From contig CP136063.1 of assembly GCA_032622095.1 (NCBI GenBank), forward strand, positions 267,707,426 to 267,771,425: a stretch of DNA of 64,000 bases, written 5' to 3'. Positions 10,790-22,350 of this stretch are shown here, piece after piece. Every line of letters begins with the position of its first letter. Positions within the stretch are counted from its first letter, which is position 1. Under the pieces are notes generated by a model, which made no database searches, was not told the origin of the DNA, and saw only the letters and a program-made list of their open reading frames with translations. This stretch comes from Siphonodentalium dalli (lineage: Eukaryota; Mollusca; Scaphopoda; Gadilida; Siphonodentaliidae). A program made the position numbers and the translations under genes.

Positions 10790-11560
10790 ATCTGAATTTC
10801 GAACTTCAATCCAGATCGAAATTCGCTCAGATTAAAATTCAGATTGAAATTCAAACCTATAGATCGAGTAATTTCTCGAAGCTGAGCGTTAGTTTGCTTG
10901 ATTCTCTTATGGAAAGAATCAAACATACCAAATTTCAGCTCAATCCAGCCATAAACAATGCCACTTCCCCCCGGCACCTTAATATTGAAGGCCAAATTTT
11001 CTAAGTCCAGCGCCGTGGCTAAATTTTCCAAGTCCAGCAGTATCTCAGAAAAAGTGAAAAAAAAATCACTTTTGACCCAAAATTCGAGCAGGGGAGCACG
11101 AATTGGAACACAACAATGCACTTGAGGCAAACAAAAGTGGGGGTCGAATTTCAATCTGAATTTCGAACTTCAATCCAGATCGAAATTCGCCCAGATTGAA
11201 ATTCAGATTGAAATTCAAACCTATAGATCGAGTAATTTCTCGAAGCTGAGCGTTAGTTTGCTTGATTCTCTTATGGAAAGTATCAAACATACCAAATTTC
11301 AGCTCAATCCAGCCATAAATAATGCCACTTCCCTTCGGCACCTTAATATTGAAGGCCAAATTTTCTAAGTCCAGCGCCGTGGCTAAATTTTCCAAGTCCA
11401 GCAGTATCTCAGAAAAAGTGAAAAAAAATCACTTTTGACCCAAAATTCGAGCAGGGGAGCACGAATTGGAACACAACAATGCATTTGAGGCAAACAAAAG
11501 TGGGGGTCGAATCTCCACCGAATTTCGAACTTCGAACTTCGATCCAACTTCACGGACCCC
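10790..11560 (-). repeat. Right arm of the 2.2-kb inverted repeat
   Basis: Read on the minus strand, this arm reproduces the left arm from GTCCGTGAAGTTGGATCGAA onward and then adds a second tandem unit of about 360 bp. It holds two copies of the open peptide (10774-11154 and 11066-11395, minus strand) with few residue changes. The arms are unequal, about 1.4 units on the left and 2.2 on the right, as expected where tandem units expand or contract after inversion. Confidence 0.7.
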
Positions 11561-12183
11561 AAAAGTGCTCGTAACCAAGATCAATGCTACGACGCGTATT
11601 ATTGCTGCTAGGTCCCTCAAGCGACAACCTAATGTAATTACATGTGGTATATTTGGTTGGGCCGCAAATGAAACCGACGTGTGCCGCCACATGTGTTGTT
11701 TATCCAGCTTAATTGGCTAATCGTAATTTTGTCATTAAATGAACCTGTCAGCACCATATAACACCAATAAAGACCCCGTTAATCTCGAGATTTGAACGGT
11801 AACTCCCAGCTGTAAATCCAAAAAAAAAATCTCGGGCACCCTCCCGGACCCTCCCCCAATTGAAATTGATTACATTCAAACCATTGCATATTCCATTATA
11901 AATCATGATGTTACTACATGCGATCTTAGCTCATTCAGATTCATGGCACATATAGTGTGAAATTCTCACCCATAGTTACGTAGAACCACAGATAGGATGA
12001 AAGAATTTGAGCGTATTTCAGAAACATGTAATTGTTTTAAATGTAAACAGTGTGTGTATGCTATCCATATAATTTTATGGAATAAAATTTTACTCAGTGC
12101 CATCTGGCCTGGCATCTCGGTGTGGAATAAAACTTGTTTCTATGCATGAAATTTGGAATGGTGCACTTTGTTTTATATAAGAA
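11561..12183. other. Stretch with no recognisable gene
   Basis: Short reading frames only. A poly(A) run near 11820 is followed by CTCCCGGACCCTCCCCC. I see no repeat partner elsewhere in the window. Confidence 0.4.
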
Positions 12184-12905
12184 ATGAACGGCGGTTTCAA
12201 TGTGGTCATGGGATTTTGACCGCGAGAAAAATTCAGCAAACTGCATAAACCCCAAAGGGGTTCATGCAGGGGGGGGGGCGGGGGGGGGGGGTGTCGGAAA
12301 TAAATTTCAGGCACGTATGGCATTTTTTCCCTTTCGATCATTTTTTGTACCCACCCACCCCCACCGCCAAATTTTTTTCCGTTTTCGGCAGTTTTTTCCG
12401 ACCATTTTTTTTTACACCCACCCCCCCTTTTAACACTAAAACAGAGATTTGCGGGGGGAAATTCACTGTAAACAGCTGTATATGAATTTCTGTGCATACT
12501 ATTTATCATGGATGTTAACATGGACATGTAAATAGGAATGAGTAATTTTGAGGTCATTCGGCCAAAAACACATGGCTGCCAGCGGCCATCTTGGATTTCA
12601 AAATTTGCAACAAAATACAACACGATAACTGCCTGCAGTCAGTTTACCAGTTAGAATTACATTATTTCTCTCATTCAAACTGATTCAAAGTGGTTTTGAA
12701 GCCCAACTCATTGCCAAAACACTAAAAACAAGCAGGAAATTTATTTTTTAGTTGCGGAAAAAATTGCTTGTTGGTGGCTTTGACCACACACCCACCCCGG
12801 CATACGTGCCGGAAGAAATTTTTTCACCCCCCCCCCCCGGTTCATGCGGAGTTTGCTGATTTTTTATCGCAGTCAAAACCCATGACCACGTTGAGTCCGC
12901 CGTTT
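12184..12905. mobile_element. Inverted-repeat element with G-run ends
   Basis: The left end (12190-12275) reads GGCGGTTTCAATGTGGTCAT, then GGGATTTTGACCGCGA, CAGCAAACTGCAT and TTCATGCAGGGGG. The right end (12830-12905) is its reverse complement with scattered changes: CCCGGTTCATGC, GTTTGCTGA, GCAGTCAAAACCCATGACCA and CGCCG. The arms are about 85 bp. The interior carries the second copy of the TTTTTTCCG/CACCC block. A 177-codon minus-strand frame (12090-12623) translates the homopolymers into Gly and Pro runs and is not considered a gene. Confidence 0.6.
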
Positions 12906-13700
12906 ATTATTCATATTTATATACTTACGCTCTTTAAAACACTTCTCCAAATATGTCCGTTATTAAGTCAAAAACACTTTTTTCAAATATGTCCGTTATT
13001 TCGTTTATAAAAATAATTTCCTATTTCTATATTTTGCTCTATATTTTGCCCTATTTCGCTATTTCGCTGTATTTTCCTATTTCGATTTTTCGTGCTATTT
13101 CGCTGTATTTTCATATTTCGCTTTTTCGTTGTATTTCATATTTCGATAATTCGCTATATTTGACATATTATGGAATTATATGATAACCAACATTCTGATA
13201 GTCAACCGAACATCTTGTGCCACCCGTGCTCGCGATCAGATGCCACAAGCCATCCAATCGTGAACCTCGATTACATATTGTTTGCTATCAAATCCTTGGC
13301 GTATTGGCTGACTAGATACTCAAGCAGTCGGTAATTTCCGACAATCCCCGGTGATTTCCGGGAACAATGTGTTCATAAACCTATGAACGACATTGAACGT
13401 GACGTTACGTTCATAGATTTATGAACGCATTGAATAAGGGGCGTGTCTACCGTAACGCTATGGGGAAATCGGAAGAGATATCAGGTGTATGTAAATATAT
13501 AAATATAACAGTTATACGTCCTGTGATCTAGTCAGGGTTATCAGGCCTCATAAATGTTAACAATCAGATTGCATAATATGCTTTGGTTGTATTCTGTTTA
13601 GGTATAACATTTATAATTCGCAATCAAAATCACAAGGTCAGCAGTATTTCTTACCAAAGGAGGTGTACACACATAACGGGTGGACTTCGCCATATGCAAG
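12906..13700. repeat. ATATGTCCGTTATT and TATTTCG low-complexity tract
   Basis: From 12948 to 13000 the phrase AAATATGTCCGTTATT occurs twice. From 13018 to about 13160 a degenerate TATTTCGC/TATTTTC tandem repeat with a period of about 9-10 bp fills the sequence. The rest to 13700 shows no gene; it holds a short inverted phrase, GTTCATAAACCTATGAACG and GTTCATAGATTTATGAACG. Confidence 0.55.
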
Positions 13701-14070
13701 AATATGGTTTGGGACCCGTTCACACGTACACATGGCCTAAAGGGCGTGGTCGCAATTTGGTTGGACCAACAGTGTGGTGGTCTGTCTTGTGGTTTAACCG
13801 TTGTCGATTATAAAATCCCTTTATCTGGCCTAATTGGGACATGTGGTGTGTAATCGTACAGTCATATTTGAGCTAATGCGATTACCAATACATTTTTTTT
13901 GCAAAATCGATCACATGATTGTTGTGGGAAGATCATTGAAAATTTACAACTTGTTTTAATTAAAGTGTTCATATCTTCTAAAATTGCAATATGCGACAAA
14001 ATGATGCGTCAACATTTCACGTTCCGCGTCATTTAGAGTAATTTGCTACCTCTGACCTTTTCACTCGAAA
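13701..14070 (+). repeat. Tandem duplication, copy A
   Basis: The copy begins GGTTTGGGACCCGTTCACAC and includes GTGGTCGCAATTTGGT, TATAAAATCCCTTTATCTGG and ATGATGCGTCAACATTTC. Each of these recurs in the same order in copy B with moderate divergence. Copy A lacks the 145-bp MITE found in copy B and so preserves the empty site. Confidence 0.65.
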
Positions 14071-14535
14071 CATAATTGTTTGGAACCCGTTCACATGGCC
14101 AGATGACTTGGAGGTCGTAGTCGCAATTTTGTCTGTCTGAAGTTAAAGCTGATTTCACAGACCTGCGACTGACGCATGCGTGCAGTGTCTGTGGCTATCA
14201 GTTTATGCGCAGTGCCAGTGTTCAGCCACAAACCCGATAGCGTTGGCCTTGTGCGTCCGCCGCAGGTCTGTGAAAGCAGCTTCAACTGTTCTCGAATATA
14301 AAATCCCATTAGCTGGCATAATTAGACACGTGCTATGTAAACATGCATTCCTGTTTTCGCTACTAATACGATTTTTTTTAAAGATCGCGATCGCCATTTA
14401 ATAGGTGAAAGGTCATCGATGACATGGTTGTTTTTGGTTATTTTTTATAATAGGCGACCAAATTATGCGTCAACTTTCCAAATTCTAAATCGTTTAAAGA
14501 TAGTCATGGGTGATCTCTTATCTTTTCAAAATGAC
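14071..14535 (+). repeat. Tandem duplication, copy B, with MITE insertion
   Basis: Copy B begins GTTTGGAACCCGTTCACATG and repeats GTAGTCGCAATTTTGT, TATAAAATCCCATTAGCTGG and TTATGCGTCAACTTTCC. Without the 145-bp insertion it would be about 320 bp, close to copy A. The minus-strand and plus-strand open frames here cross the insertion boundary and look accidental. Confidence 0.65.
14142..14286. mobile_element. 145-bp MITE with 26-bp terminal repeats
   Basis: The ends read GTTAAAGCTGATTTCACAGA and its mirrored partner TCTGTGAAAGCAGCTTCAAC. Over 26 bp they pair with two mismatches. The interior is GC-richer than its surroundings and contains ACGCATGCGT-type palindromes. Comparison with copy A (13701-14070) indicates an insertion. 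Confidence 0.7.
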
Positions 14536-14994
14536 ACTCCGACTTTGATAAAAGGCTTATATACCAGTATGTTACTGTGTGTGTGTGCCTAGTATTTTCA
14601 TCGTTTTATTTTTTAAATCAGATAAATATAAATGTAGAATGATAAAAAACTAACAAGTTACATGGATATTGTGCGCTCGCATTTTATTTGTAGAAACCGT
14701 GATGACGAAACACACAGTATGCATGATTTGATTTGGAACAGTAAACACAACTGGTAAACACGGCAATAAAAAATACTCAACGCGGAAGTGAAACGTTTGC
14801 TAAATCTGTTGTACGCGCATCACAATTTCACCAGTTTATTTCGCAATAGGTAATTCGTTACGTCACAGAGTCCCAATATAACGTGGCATTGTACACTCGG
14901 GAGTCCAATATGACATTTGGGAGTACAATATGACTGTTCCCCCCGTACTATAACGTGGCGAGTTAATATAATAAATGATAACTGAAAGGTAAAA

Positions 14995-15895
14995 AAAAAC
15001 TGTGATTAGGTAGACACGTACACGCTGGTTATATATGTCTCCCCAATAACTGTTTTCAACGCATTGCATATACACGTTAGGTTATTGTCCCTAATGATGA
15101 CAACTCAAAGACTTATATTTGACTTTGTATGCCACCCAATTTGTTATTGTATAGGTATAAATACGTGTCCATAGAAGCCACATAGTGGACACTGTGGGAA
15201 TATTAACTTTCTCAAATTAACTGATATGTAATAAACCATGATTAGGGAGACACGTACATGCTGGTTATATGTGTCTCCCTATTGACGGATTTCAACGCAT
15301 TGCATATGCATGTTAGGTTATTGTCCTTAAAGATTACAACTCAAAAGTGTTATATTTGTTTTGTATGCCACTCATTTGTTACTGTATTGATATACACACG
15401 TGTCTATAGAAGCCACTATATGGGTATTGTGGGAATATTAACTTTCTCAGATTAACTTATACATAATAAACCGTTATTAAGGAGACAAAGATAACCAGCA
15501 TGCATGTATGTTTCTGCAACGTATTGCATATGTACACGTTATGTTATTATCCCCAATGATTGCGACTCAAAAGAGTAATATTTGGCTTTGTTTGCCACCA
15601 ACTTATTTATTGTATATATATAAATACGTGTCCATATATATATATATAGAAGCCACACGCGGGTATTGTGGGAATATTAACTTTCTCAAGTTAACTGATA
15701 GGTGATAAACCGTGATTATGGAGACACGTACGTGCTCGTTAGATATGTCTCCCTAATAACTGTTTTCAGCGCATTGCATATACAGGTTAGGCTATTGCCC
15801 CTAATGAGTACTACTCAAAAGAGTTATATTTGACTTTGTATGCCACCCATTTTTCACTGTATAGGTATTCATACGTGTCAATATAAGCCACACAA
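14995..15895 (+). repeat. Four tandem units of about 236 bp
   Basis: Units start near 15000, 15238, 15472 and 15711, each with a (G)TGATTAGGGAGACACGTAC-like phrase. They continue through TGTCTCCC, TTTCAACGCATTGCATAT, CTCAAA, TTTGTATGCCACC and GTGGGAATATTAACTTTCTC. The last unit stops after ATAAGCCACAC. Spacing is 234-239 bp. Copies differ by many substitutions, so the array is not recent. No frame is conserved. Confidence 0.75.
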
Positions 15896-16559
15896 CTCGT
15901 TAGCTCTTCATACTTGGAGGTCAATAAACAATAATTATATAACACATTCATTGCGAATGGTTTAATACACCTTCTGATATTGTTGTTGGCACCAATAAAA
16001 TTATTCTGACTGGTGTCCATGCTATATATATGCAAAGAAATGCATTAATTGTTTAAGAAAGAATATGTTCATTACAACCAGTTCCACGAACCCACGCAAG
16101 ACAAAGTTGCATGAAAAGAATCAGGTTCACAAACACTCATGACTTACTGGGTTATTTTATTGTAGCACGATTGTGGGCTACCTGTATTTTATTATAAAAG
16201 TAATATATAAATAAAATCACATAGCTAATTTTCTGTTCAAAACAACTAAACAGAGCTTGTATATTCAAACTCGATATACTGTATTTCAATATTGCAAATA
16301 GCAACTGACTGCTTCGACAATGAGTGTTTTTGTATGGCATTTTATTTACTATTATATTAAAGTAACTTATACAATAGTATTTTCTCAACATCATTACAAT
16401 TTAATACAGCATGAAATAAGCCACATACGTACTGAGGACACAATTCCCCTTTAAATAATATACATATCCCCTTTAAATTTGATTCATTTAGGGCATTGCC
16501 TTTCTAGAAAGTAGGACAGAATTTATAGATGATCCTGGACAAGCGATAAGGGTAACAAA
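15896..16559. other. AT-rich stretch with no recognisable gene
   Basis: The minus-strand frames (74 and 80 codons) are AT-biased without recognisable domains. Nothing else is seen. Confidence 0.4.
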
Positions 16560-16900
16560 ATATGACTGGAAAAATCATACATCAAATTTGGTTCCGATCA
16601 AATAACCAAAACTTGAGTTATCCAGAAACCTCAAATTTGGAAAATCCTTACTCTAAAATGGGCCAGAACTCAGTAAAACTTATTCGAAACAAACCCTTAG
16701 TATAGACCTGTATTTGGCACTAAACAGCTAACATACACATTTCCTTCAGACCAAACAGCCCAATTTAAATTTATCGAGAAATCTCAAATTTGGAAAATTC
16801 TAAGTAAAAAGGGTCATAACTTAGTAAAAAATGATTCGGACCGAACCCATTTTCGAACTTGAATTGTATTTACGCACTGAACATATTTATAAGATATTTA
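16560..16900 (+). repeat. Two diverged units with CTCAAATTTGGAAAAT
   Basis: The phrase CTCAAATTTGGAAAATCC (about 16630) recurs as CTCAAATTTGGAAAATTC (about 16783). Both are preceded by an AATAACC or AACAGCC phrase and followed by an ACTCAGTAAAA or ACTTAGTAAAA phrase and TATTCG/GATTCGGACCGAACCC. The period is about 153 bp. This is likely the degraded remains of a longer dispersed repeat. Confidence 0.5.
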
Positions 16901-18742
16901 ACTCTTTAGTTCCCACACTAGCTGTATAAGCCACCCCTTCATCTCCCTGCAGCTATAACATAATACCGACGGTGTGTTCCCGGGCATATATAAAGTACCA
17001 GACGCTATTTCCCCATAAGTTTTGGCTTGTCAGAAAGTATCCCGTTGCTCCATAAATGGTGATAAACCTGTTACTGTGTTGACGCAGTGAAAGTAGGCTG
17101 TTGGAGTGACAGCTCCAACTGGGGATAATGACCGTAAGCCGGGACGTGTGTCCTAATATGAGAAAATCGACACCTGTGTATAAAAGCCCTGGGCAAGCAA
17201 GTATCTTCGACATTTCTGTTGGGATTAGTTCAATATCAGTATATCAAACTATATGTATTGTGCGTTTCGTCAGCTCTGAAATGTTGCTTTTAATATTCCA
17301 TACAAAATCTCATCATTTACTCAGATTACATGGGTTGAAGTGACCACGACGTGTTTGCACACGAATGTCACATTGTGACAATAAAATAGGTCTTATACAA
17401 ATGATCCTTGTTCAGGATTTAGACTCGTCTTATTTTGGAAAGTCACCAACTCCCAAAAGTATTTTGTAAACAATTCAAAGCAAATGTGTTTTGTTTTCTT
17501 CTCATAATTAATACCATAAATATCTCATGATATGGCGTAAGGACTTAATTTCGCGACCAACTTGTCGTCAACGCATGTATATTGTTTCTGGCGATAATGA
17601 GTTTCTGTTGTTACTGCCAGAACAAATGTATTTGTCCGGTATCAATTCAGAACGCTAGATATCCTCTATTAATTCGTTCAGCCAAAATAACGCGATGTCG
17701 CACTACGAAATTCAAGTAAGGTTTTAAAATATATTTTCAGAATAGTGATGTTTGTGATTGTTTATTACTATAAACTAACATGCAAATGTAACAGTTAACA
17801 GAAGTGATAATATAGAACATACACATACAATTCAATTATAATTATTATTCATTGGTAATTCGCTGTACATACATAAGTATGTTCCGCTTCCAGAGTGCGT
17901 AATGCTTACGTGTATATACCGCACGGCTTCTGATTTATTAGCACAAATCAATGGTAATCGTGATGCAGGCTAGATCATAGGTATACGTGTATGTCATTGG
18001 TTTTATGGCGCGTTGTCTAATTACTCAATATCAACTTTGATTTCGACTTCGAAAACACCTATTATATAACACGTCGTGCTTGGAAGTTCATCTTCGTGCA
18101 AACACTGTATGGCATCACCATTTAAAATTTAGCCGCATTATATAATATAAGAGAAATTTGAAACAATCCATATACAGGTATATAGGTGTACGATTACACA
18201 CTATTTTATCACATACGTCAGAAACACCAGAAACATATACCAACATTATCAGAAAAAGGACCGCACAATGTACACACTGTATTGATATAGATATTTCCTT
18301 TTACTCAAAAACCAAACATGTTTGAGAAAATAGTTTGTGAACTCTTCGATCAAGCAAATTGTAACATAACGTCCGATTGAAACATGCATGTAACACCAGC
18401 CATTTGATGTTAAGCGGTTTGAAACAATAATACATAACTGTAGCTGAGCTGTCGCGTATCCACCCCTGGTCAAGTGGGCATGCTAATATACTATGATGCC
18501 GGTGGTCATGTTGAATTGCTATGATGCGGGTCGGGCAAACTAATTCCGTTACGAAAAAGTACCGTTATTTTTCTAAAGTTGTAATTTTCAAGGTGATTGG
18601 ATAACTAGAGCGATTTGATAAAACAAAAACATTCAATAACATATATATTTTTGAAAAATATAATAATAACTGCGCTGGTGTTTCTAAAACGACGCAAATA
18701 GCGATCTTGGTTATAGTCGATTTTCAACTAATGCAACCATTA
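16901..18742. other. AT-rich stretch with no recognisable gene
   Basis: Short frames only, on both strands. I see no repeat family from elsewhere in the window and no RNA gene. Confidence 0.45.
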
Positions 18743-19294
18743 TTAAAGTCACGGGCGACATCCGTTGCAGAAATATTTATATTTGTTCAAATCGGCATCA
18801 ACAGAATGAACGCCAACATACATGTATATACGCCCGTGTCTTTAATTATTATAACCAATGCCGTGTACTGATATATCATGTATATACAGTTCAACTCATA
18901 TGCCAAACATAATCAGCGCGTAAATAGTGTATTGTCGTCAAGACGTACAATGGTGTACGTAAATAACATAACAGACCGAAATTCTATTGGTTATTCATAC
19001 ACAAATGATATAAACGCTCTTTATTATTTCCCTATCAGGAAAACAGTAACAAACAACGCGCTTTATGTGTGTCATATCCAGATCTGAACAAAAGCAATGA
19101 AACGTAATTTTTTTGCTTTTGTTTACATAACAAAGGGGAACAAATTGACAATAACATACTGTTTATGCCATATTTCTGATTGGTATAAGAACAAGCTATG
19201 TCCATATCTTACTATTCCTTCTGTTTATGGTGGTTTTTCAAGGATATGAATGTGTTAACACCATACCCACCGCGAACGCCGCCCGTATCTTTAA
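18743..19294 (-). mobile_element. GGGCGGCGTT-family TIR element, minus orientation
   Basis: Read on the minus strand this is a full-length relative of the units in the 23.9-34.7 kb array. It has the TTAAAGATACGGGCGGCGTT end (19294 inwards), GTATGTTATTG, TTTGTTATGTAAACAAAAGC, then two AAAG(A/C)GCG motifs, AAATAATAAAGAGCGTTTAT, the ATAATCAGCGCGTAAATAGT partner, and the TTGCAACGGATGTC..CCCGTGACTTTAA end. An extra internal segment near 18815-18895 resembles the flank normally found outside the element. No coding capacity. Confidence 0.75.
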
Positions 19295-19537
19295 AAATAT
19301 TTCGCAATAAATTTGTTTTTGAATGTTATAATTTGGTTTGAAATTATAACTGAGTCAAATCGTGCAATTCACCAAATTTGAAATTATATCATGAAATGTG
19401 TTGCGTGAACAATTAATATAATTGGATAGTTTGAATGTTAATTGAGTATAGCAATATACAGTAGATACACATTGGGTTCTCTGTGATGTCCATGCACTAT
19501 ATATCTCATAACCATAATCCATAATTGTTCGGAACGT

Positions 19538-21197
19538 TCAACTACAATGATACTTGAAATGGCAACCGTCCTTACATAGATGAACATTGGAGAGTTTGCA
19601 ACCAAATACAGTTTCTTTTCTTTCTTTTGAGTTCAGATGAACCCGACATCGGTTCTTGCGTCCCATGTGTGTGGACACGTGTCCGTTTGAGTTTTCTGGT
19701 GATATATTGAGGGCACGTGGCCCTTCTTGTGCTTTGAGTTTTCTAGAAAAATATCCTGCAATCAGTTGATGAGCCAGTTCAATCCTAAAATCCATATGCG
19801 TGAACACCTTCTTAGAATTATGTCTCTTTGATGTTTCTTTGAACAAGATGAAACTGTTAACTATTGATGAATTGGCGACCAACCAGAAGATGCATTTCCA
19901 TGCTTTTTCCTTTCGCGACCGAGGAGATACGTCATCCTCAACTGATCATGTTTGTCAACACCATTCATGTACTTGTTGTACATGGATATGCTCATCGGCT
20001 GAGTCACTTCAAAAATTGTTTTTCCCTGGCGCCGATTGGCCATGATATCTGTCGTTGGGTCAGTCATCGTGCTAAGGGTGAACACTTGTTTCTTGTCCTG
20101 CCATACCGTTGCCGTGAGAAATTCGCCATCCTGCCTAGTGTTATAGTCACCTCGATTCATTTTCTTCAGTCGCTGTAAATCCTTCGGGAATCCTTTCCTG
20201 TTCTGCCAAACGGTGCCACACGAGTAAAACCCATCGTTTAGTAAGTCCTGCATGAGGTGCACACGAGTAAAATAGTTATCAAAGAACAAACAGTAATTTT
20301 TGTCACACAAATCCGATGACAATGACGTAACCACATCATACCCGAGACCTTTTCCAGACGGTTTGAAATAATGCTTTCCGAGGTATACTTCAAAGTTTAA
20401 CAGGTAGGCATTGGTGGCATCGTACATCATCCATATTTTGATCCCTCGTTTTATTGGTTTTGCCGGCATGTATTGCTTGTCCATTATATCATTCCTTCGT
20501 CGACAGATATATATTGCGAAGGCAAGTAACACGATTTCAATGTTGTTAGTGATGAGTCGATGATGTCGCGAACCTTATATAGTGGATCGTACGAATCTGT
20601 CCCTTTAGCAGGTTCGCTCTCTCGGTCACTGACGGGGAAGTATTCTGTGATTTTTTCAAATCTGCGCCGATTCATAACTTTGCTGATGCCGGCGTTTCCG
20701 ATAAACTCAGCATGTGACCAGTACTGCTTGTATGAGGGAAGGTCATTCACACCCATCATGATGTTCATACCGATGTACGCACGAAGTTCTAGTTCCGAAA
20801 TATCAGACCAGTATTTATCAGTCTCGCCCTTTTCTTCCATTTTCCACTTGGCATAGTTGTTAGTATGCCTGGCTATTTCGGCATACTTCGATGGCGAGAA
20901 CATAAAATTGAAATATTCCAAAGCTGTTGCTGTATCAGTATCGAATTCATCGGGTATAACTGGCCCTGTCCTTTGGGTAAATGGCTGAAGTGATACCTTT
21001 CGAAGTTTATTTGACCAGCCAATCTGGTTATTATTCAAGCTGCTATCATCGATGGAGGTCACATTGTCGCTGGTAGCAGGGGCAGAGTAATCGTCGTCTG
21101 AATCTTCTGATGACGAGGAACCGCAACCTCCGCTAAAATCGCTATCATCTCCCATTAACATGTCGATCACTTGCTGTTTCGAAAATGTCGCAGCCAT
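19538..21197 (-). pseudogene. piggyBac-family transposase, frameshifted relic
   Basis: The family's transposase cuts and pastes DNA at TTAA through a DDD catalytic domain. Three frames on the minus strand add up to a near full-length protein. Part 1 (20484-21197, 237 aa) starts MAATFSKQQVIDML and has an acidic Ser/Asp-rich N-terminus. It ends at ISVDEGM, where D233 is the likely first catalytic Asp. Part 2 (from about 20480 to 19861) has KQYMPAKP, MMYDATNAY (second Asp), FFDNYFT and YMNGVDKHDQ (third Asp). Part 3 (about 19895-19538) has IVNSFILFK and a Cys/His-rich tail (ETVFGC..NVHLCKDGCHF..H). Frame is lost near 20485, where the usual GR segment after the first Asp is also missing, and again by one base near 19900. 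An intron at the first break is possible but unlikely. No terminal repeats were found. Confidence 0.9.
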
Positions 21198-21896
21198 GTT
21201 GTTCGTAAATATTTAGAATGGTACCCAAGTAACACAGCATGTGTCGCGCGCGATGCACACGGTGCACGTTTATTGTTATTAGATAGGCAAATAACGAGTT
21301 GACATAACCGGGTGGTCTCGATTAGAAACATAGCAAAAGCGTGGGGCATAGGGGCGAACTCATTAGTACAGTCTGGGCCTAGTGTGGCGCTCTAGGGCGC
21401 TTGTGGGGAAGTCTGGTAACGCGCTCTTATGCGCGTCTAGGGATATGTTGCGAGGCGTCCACATGCGCTTATGTGGAAATAGTGCAAAAGCGTCCAGAGA
21501 TAAAACATGCGCAGAAAATTAATACAATTTTAACGTTACTAAAGTTATCGTTCGCAAACCAAAATGCGCATGCACGGCCGAAATGACGCACACTCGGACA
21601 GACGCTGTTGGTTTTCGTAGTGTTCCTGGGACAAATATAACTTTGGCATAATGATCATGTTGAGCCATATCCAAATTAAATCGGTCAATGGTTCACCACA
21701 CAGTTCGGATGGAAGTGCAACAAGGGCTTTCATGATAACGGATACTGTTTATTTCCCATTTTATCTCTGGTGCCATATCAGGATTAGTGAACATTCATCA
21801 TTATCGGTGTCCTGTCTACGTCATAATTCAGAAACCCCTCATGTGCCACAAAGTAGTCTAGTCATGTCATGAGACAGAAGCTATCCAGTTGTACGT
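21198..21896. other. Region upstream of the piggyBac relic, no gene
   Basis: This lies 5' of the relic's start. It holds several GCGC-rich phrases (GGCGCTCTAGGGCGCTTGTG, ACGCGCTCTTATGCGCGTCT) and short frames of no recognised family. I could not find a TTAA-flanked terminal repeat matching the left side, so the limits of the original transposon are unknown. Confidence 0.4.
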
Positions 21897-22350
21897 TTAA
21901 AGGTACGGGAGGCCTTGGTGGTGGGTATCCTGTCAAAATGTTTCCACCCGTCAAAAACCGGCACAAACAGAAAGAACATCAAAATGTAGACATATGTTTG
22001 ACCATTGTTATGTAAAAAAAAAAAGCATAAACAGTTACTTTTCTGGTGTTTGTTTATATTATTATGGTAAACATAAAGAGCGTTCTTTGTTGGTGAATTC
22101 CTGATATGGAACTAATAAAGAGCGTTTATACCATTTGTGTGTGATTAGCCAGCAGCATTGTGCTGTCTTCTGTAACACAACAGGCTCTTTTTCAGATAAA
22201 ATATAGTAGATCTTTATGATAACATACTGTTGTTTACGCGATTGTCATGGTATATATGCATTGAACACTAAGCGTGTTAATGTTTTTCTGTTTACGGTGT
22301 TTGGAACAGATATGAATATTTTCGACAATTAAGGCCTCCCGTGCCTTTAA
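21897..22350 (+). mobile_element. GGGCGGCGTT-family TIR element, diverged copy
   Basis: The 454-bp copy begins TTAAAGGTACGGGAGGCCTT and ends AAGGCCTCCCGTGCCTTTAA, which are exact reverse complements over 20 bp. It keeps GGTGGGTAT, CGTCAAAAACCG, AACATAAAGAGCGTTCTTTG, ATATGGAACTAATAAAGAGC and GTTGTTTACGC in the family order. TA lies just inside each AAGG end, suggesting a TA-type target. It has no coding capacity. Its perfect terminal repeats, unlike those in the array, suggest compensating change or a distinct subfamily. Confidence 0.8.

Noticed and set aside
12090-12623. 177-codon minus-strand frame as a gene
   Set aside because: It crosses the end of an inverted-repeat element and reads G/C homopolymers as Gly and Pro runs; no domain is recognised.
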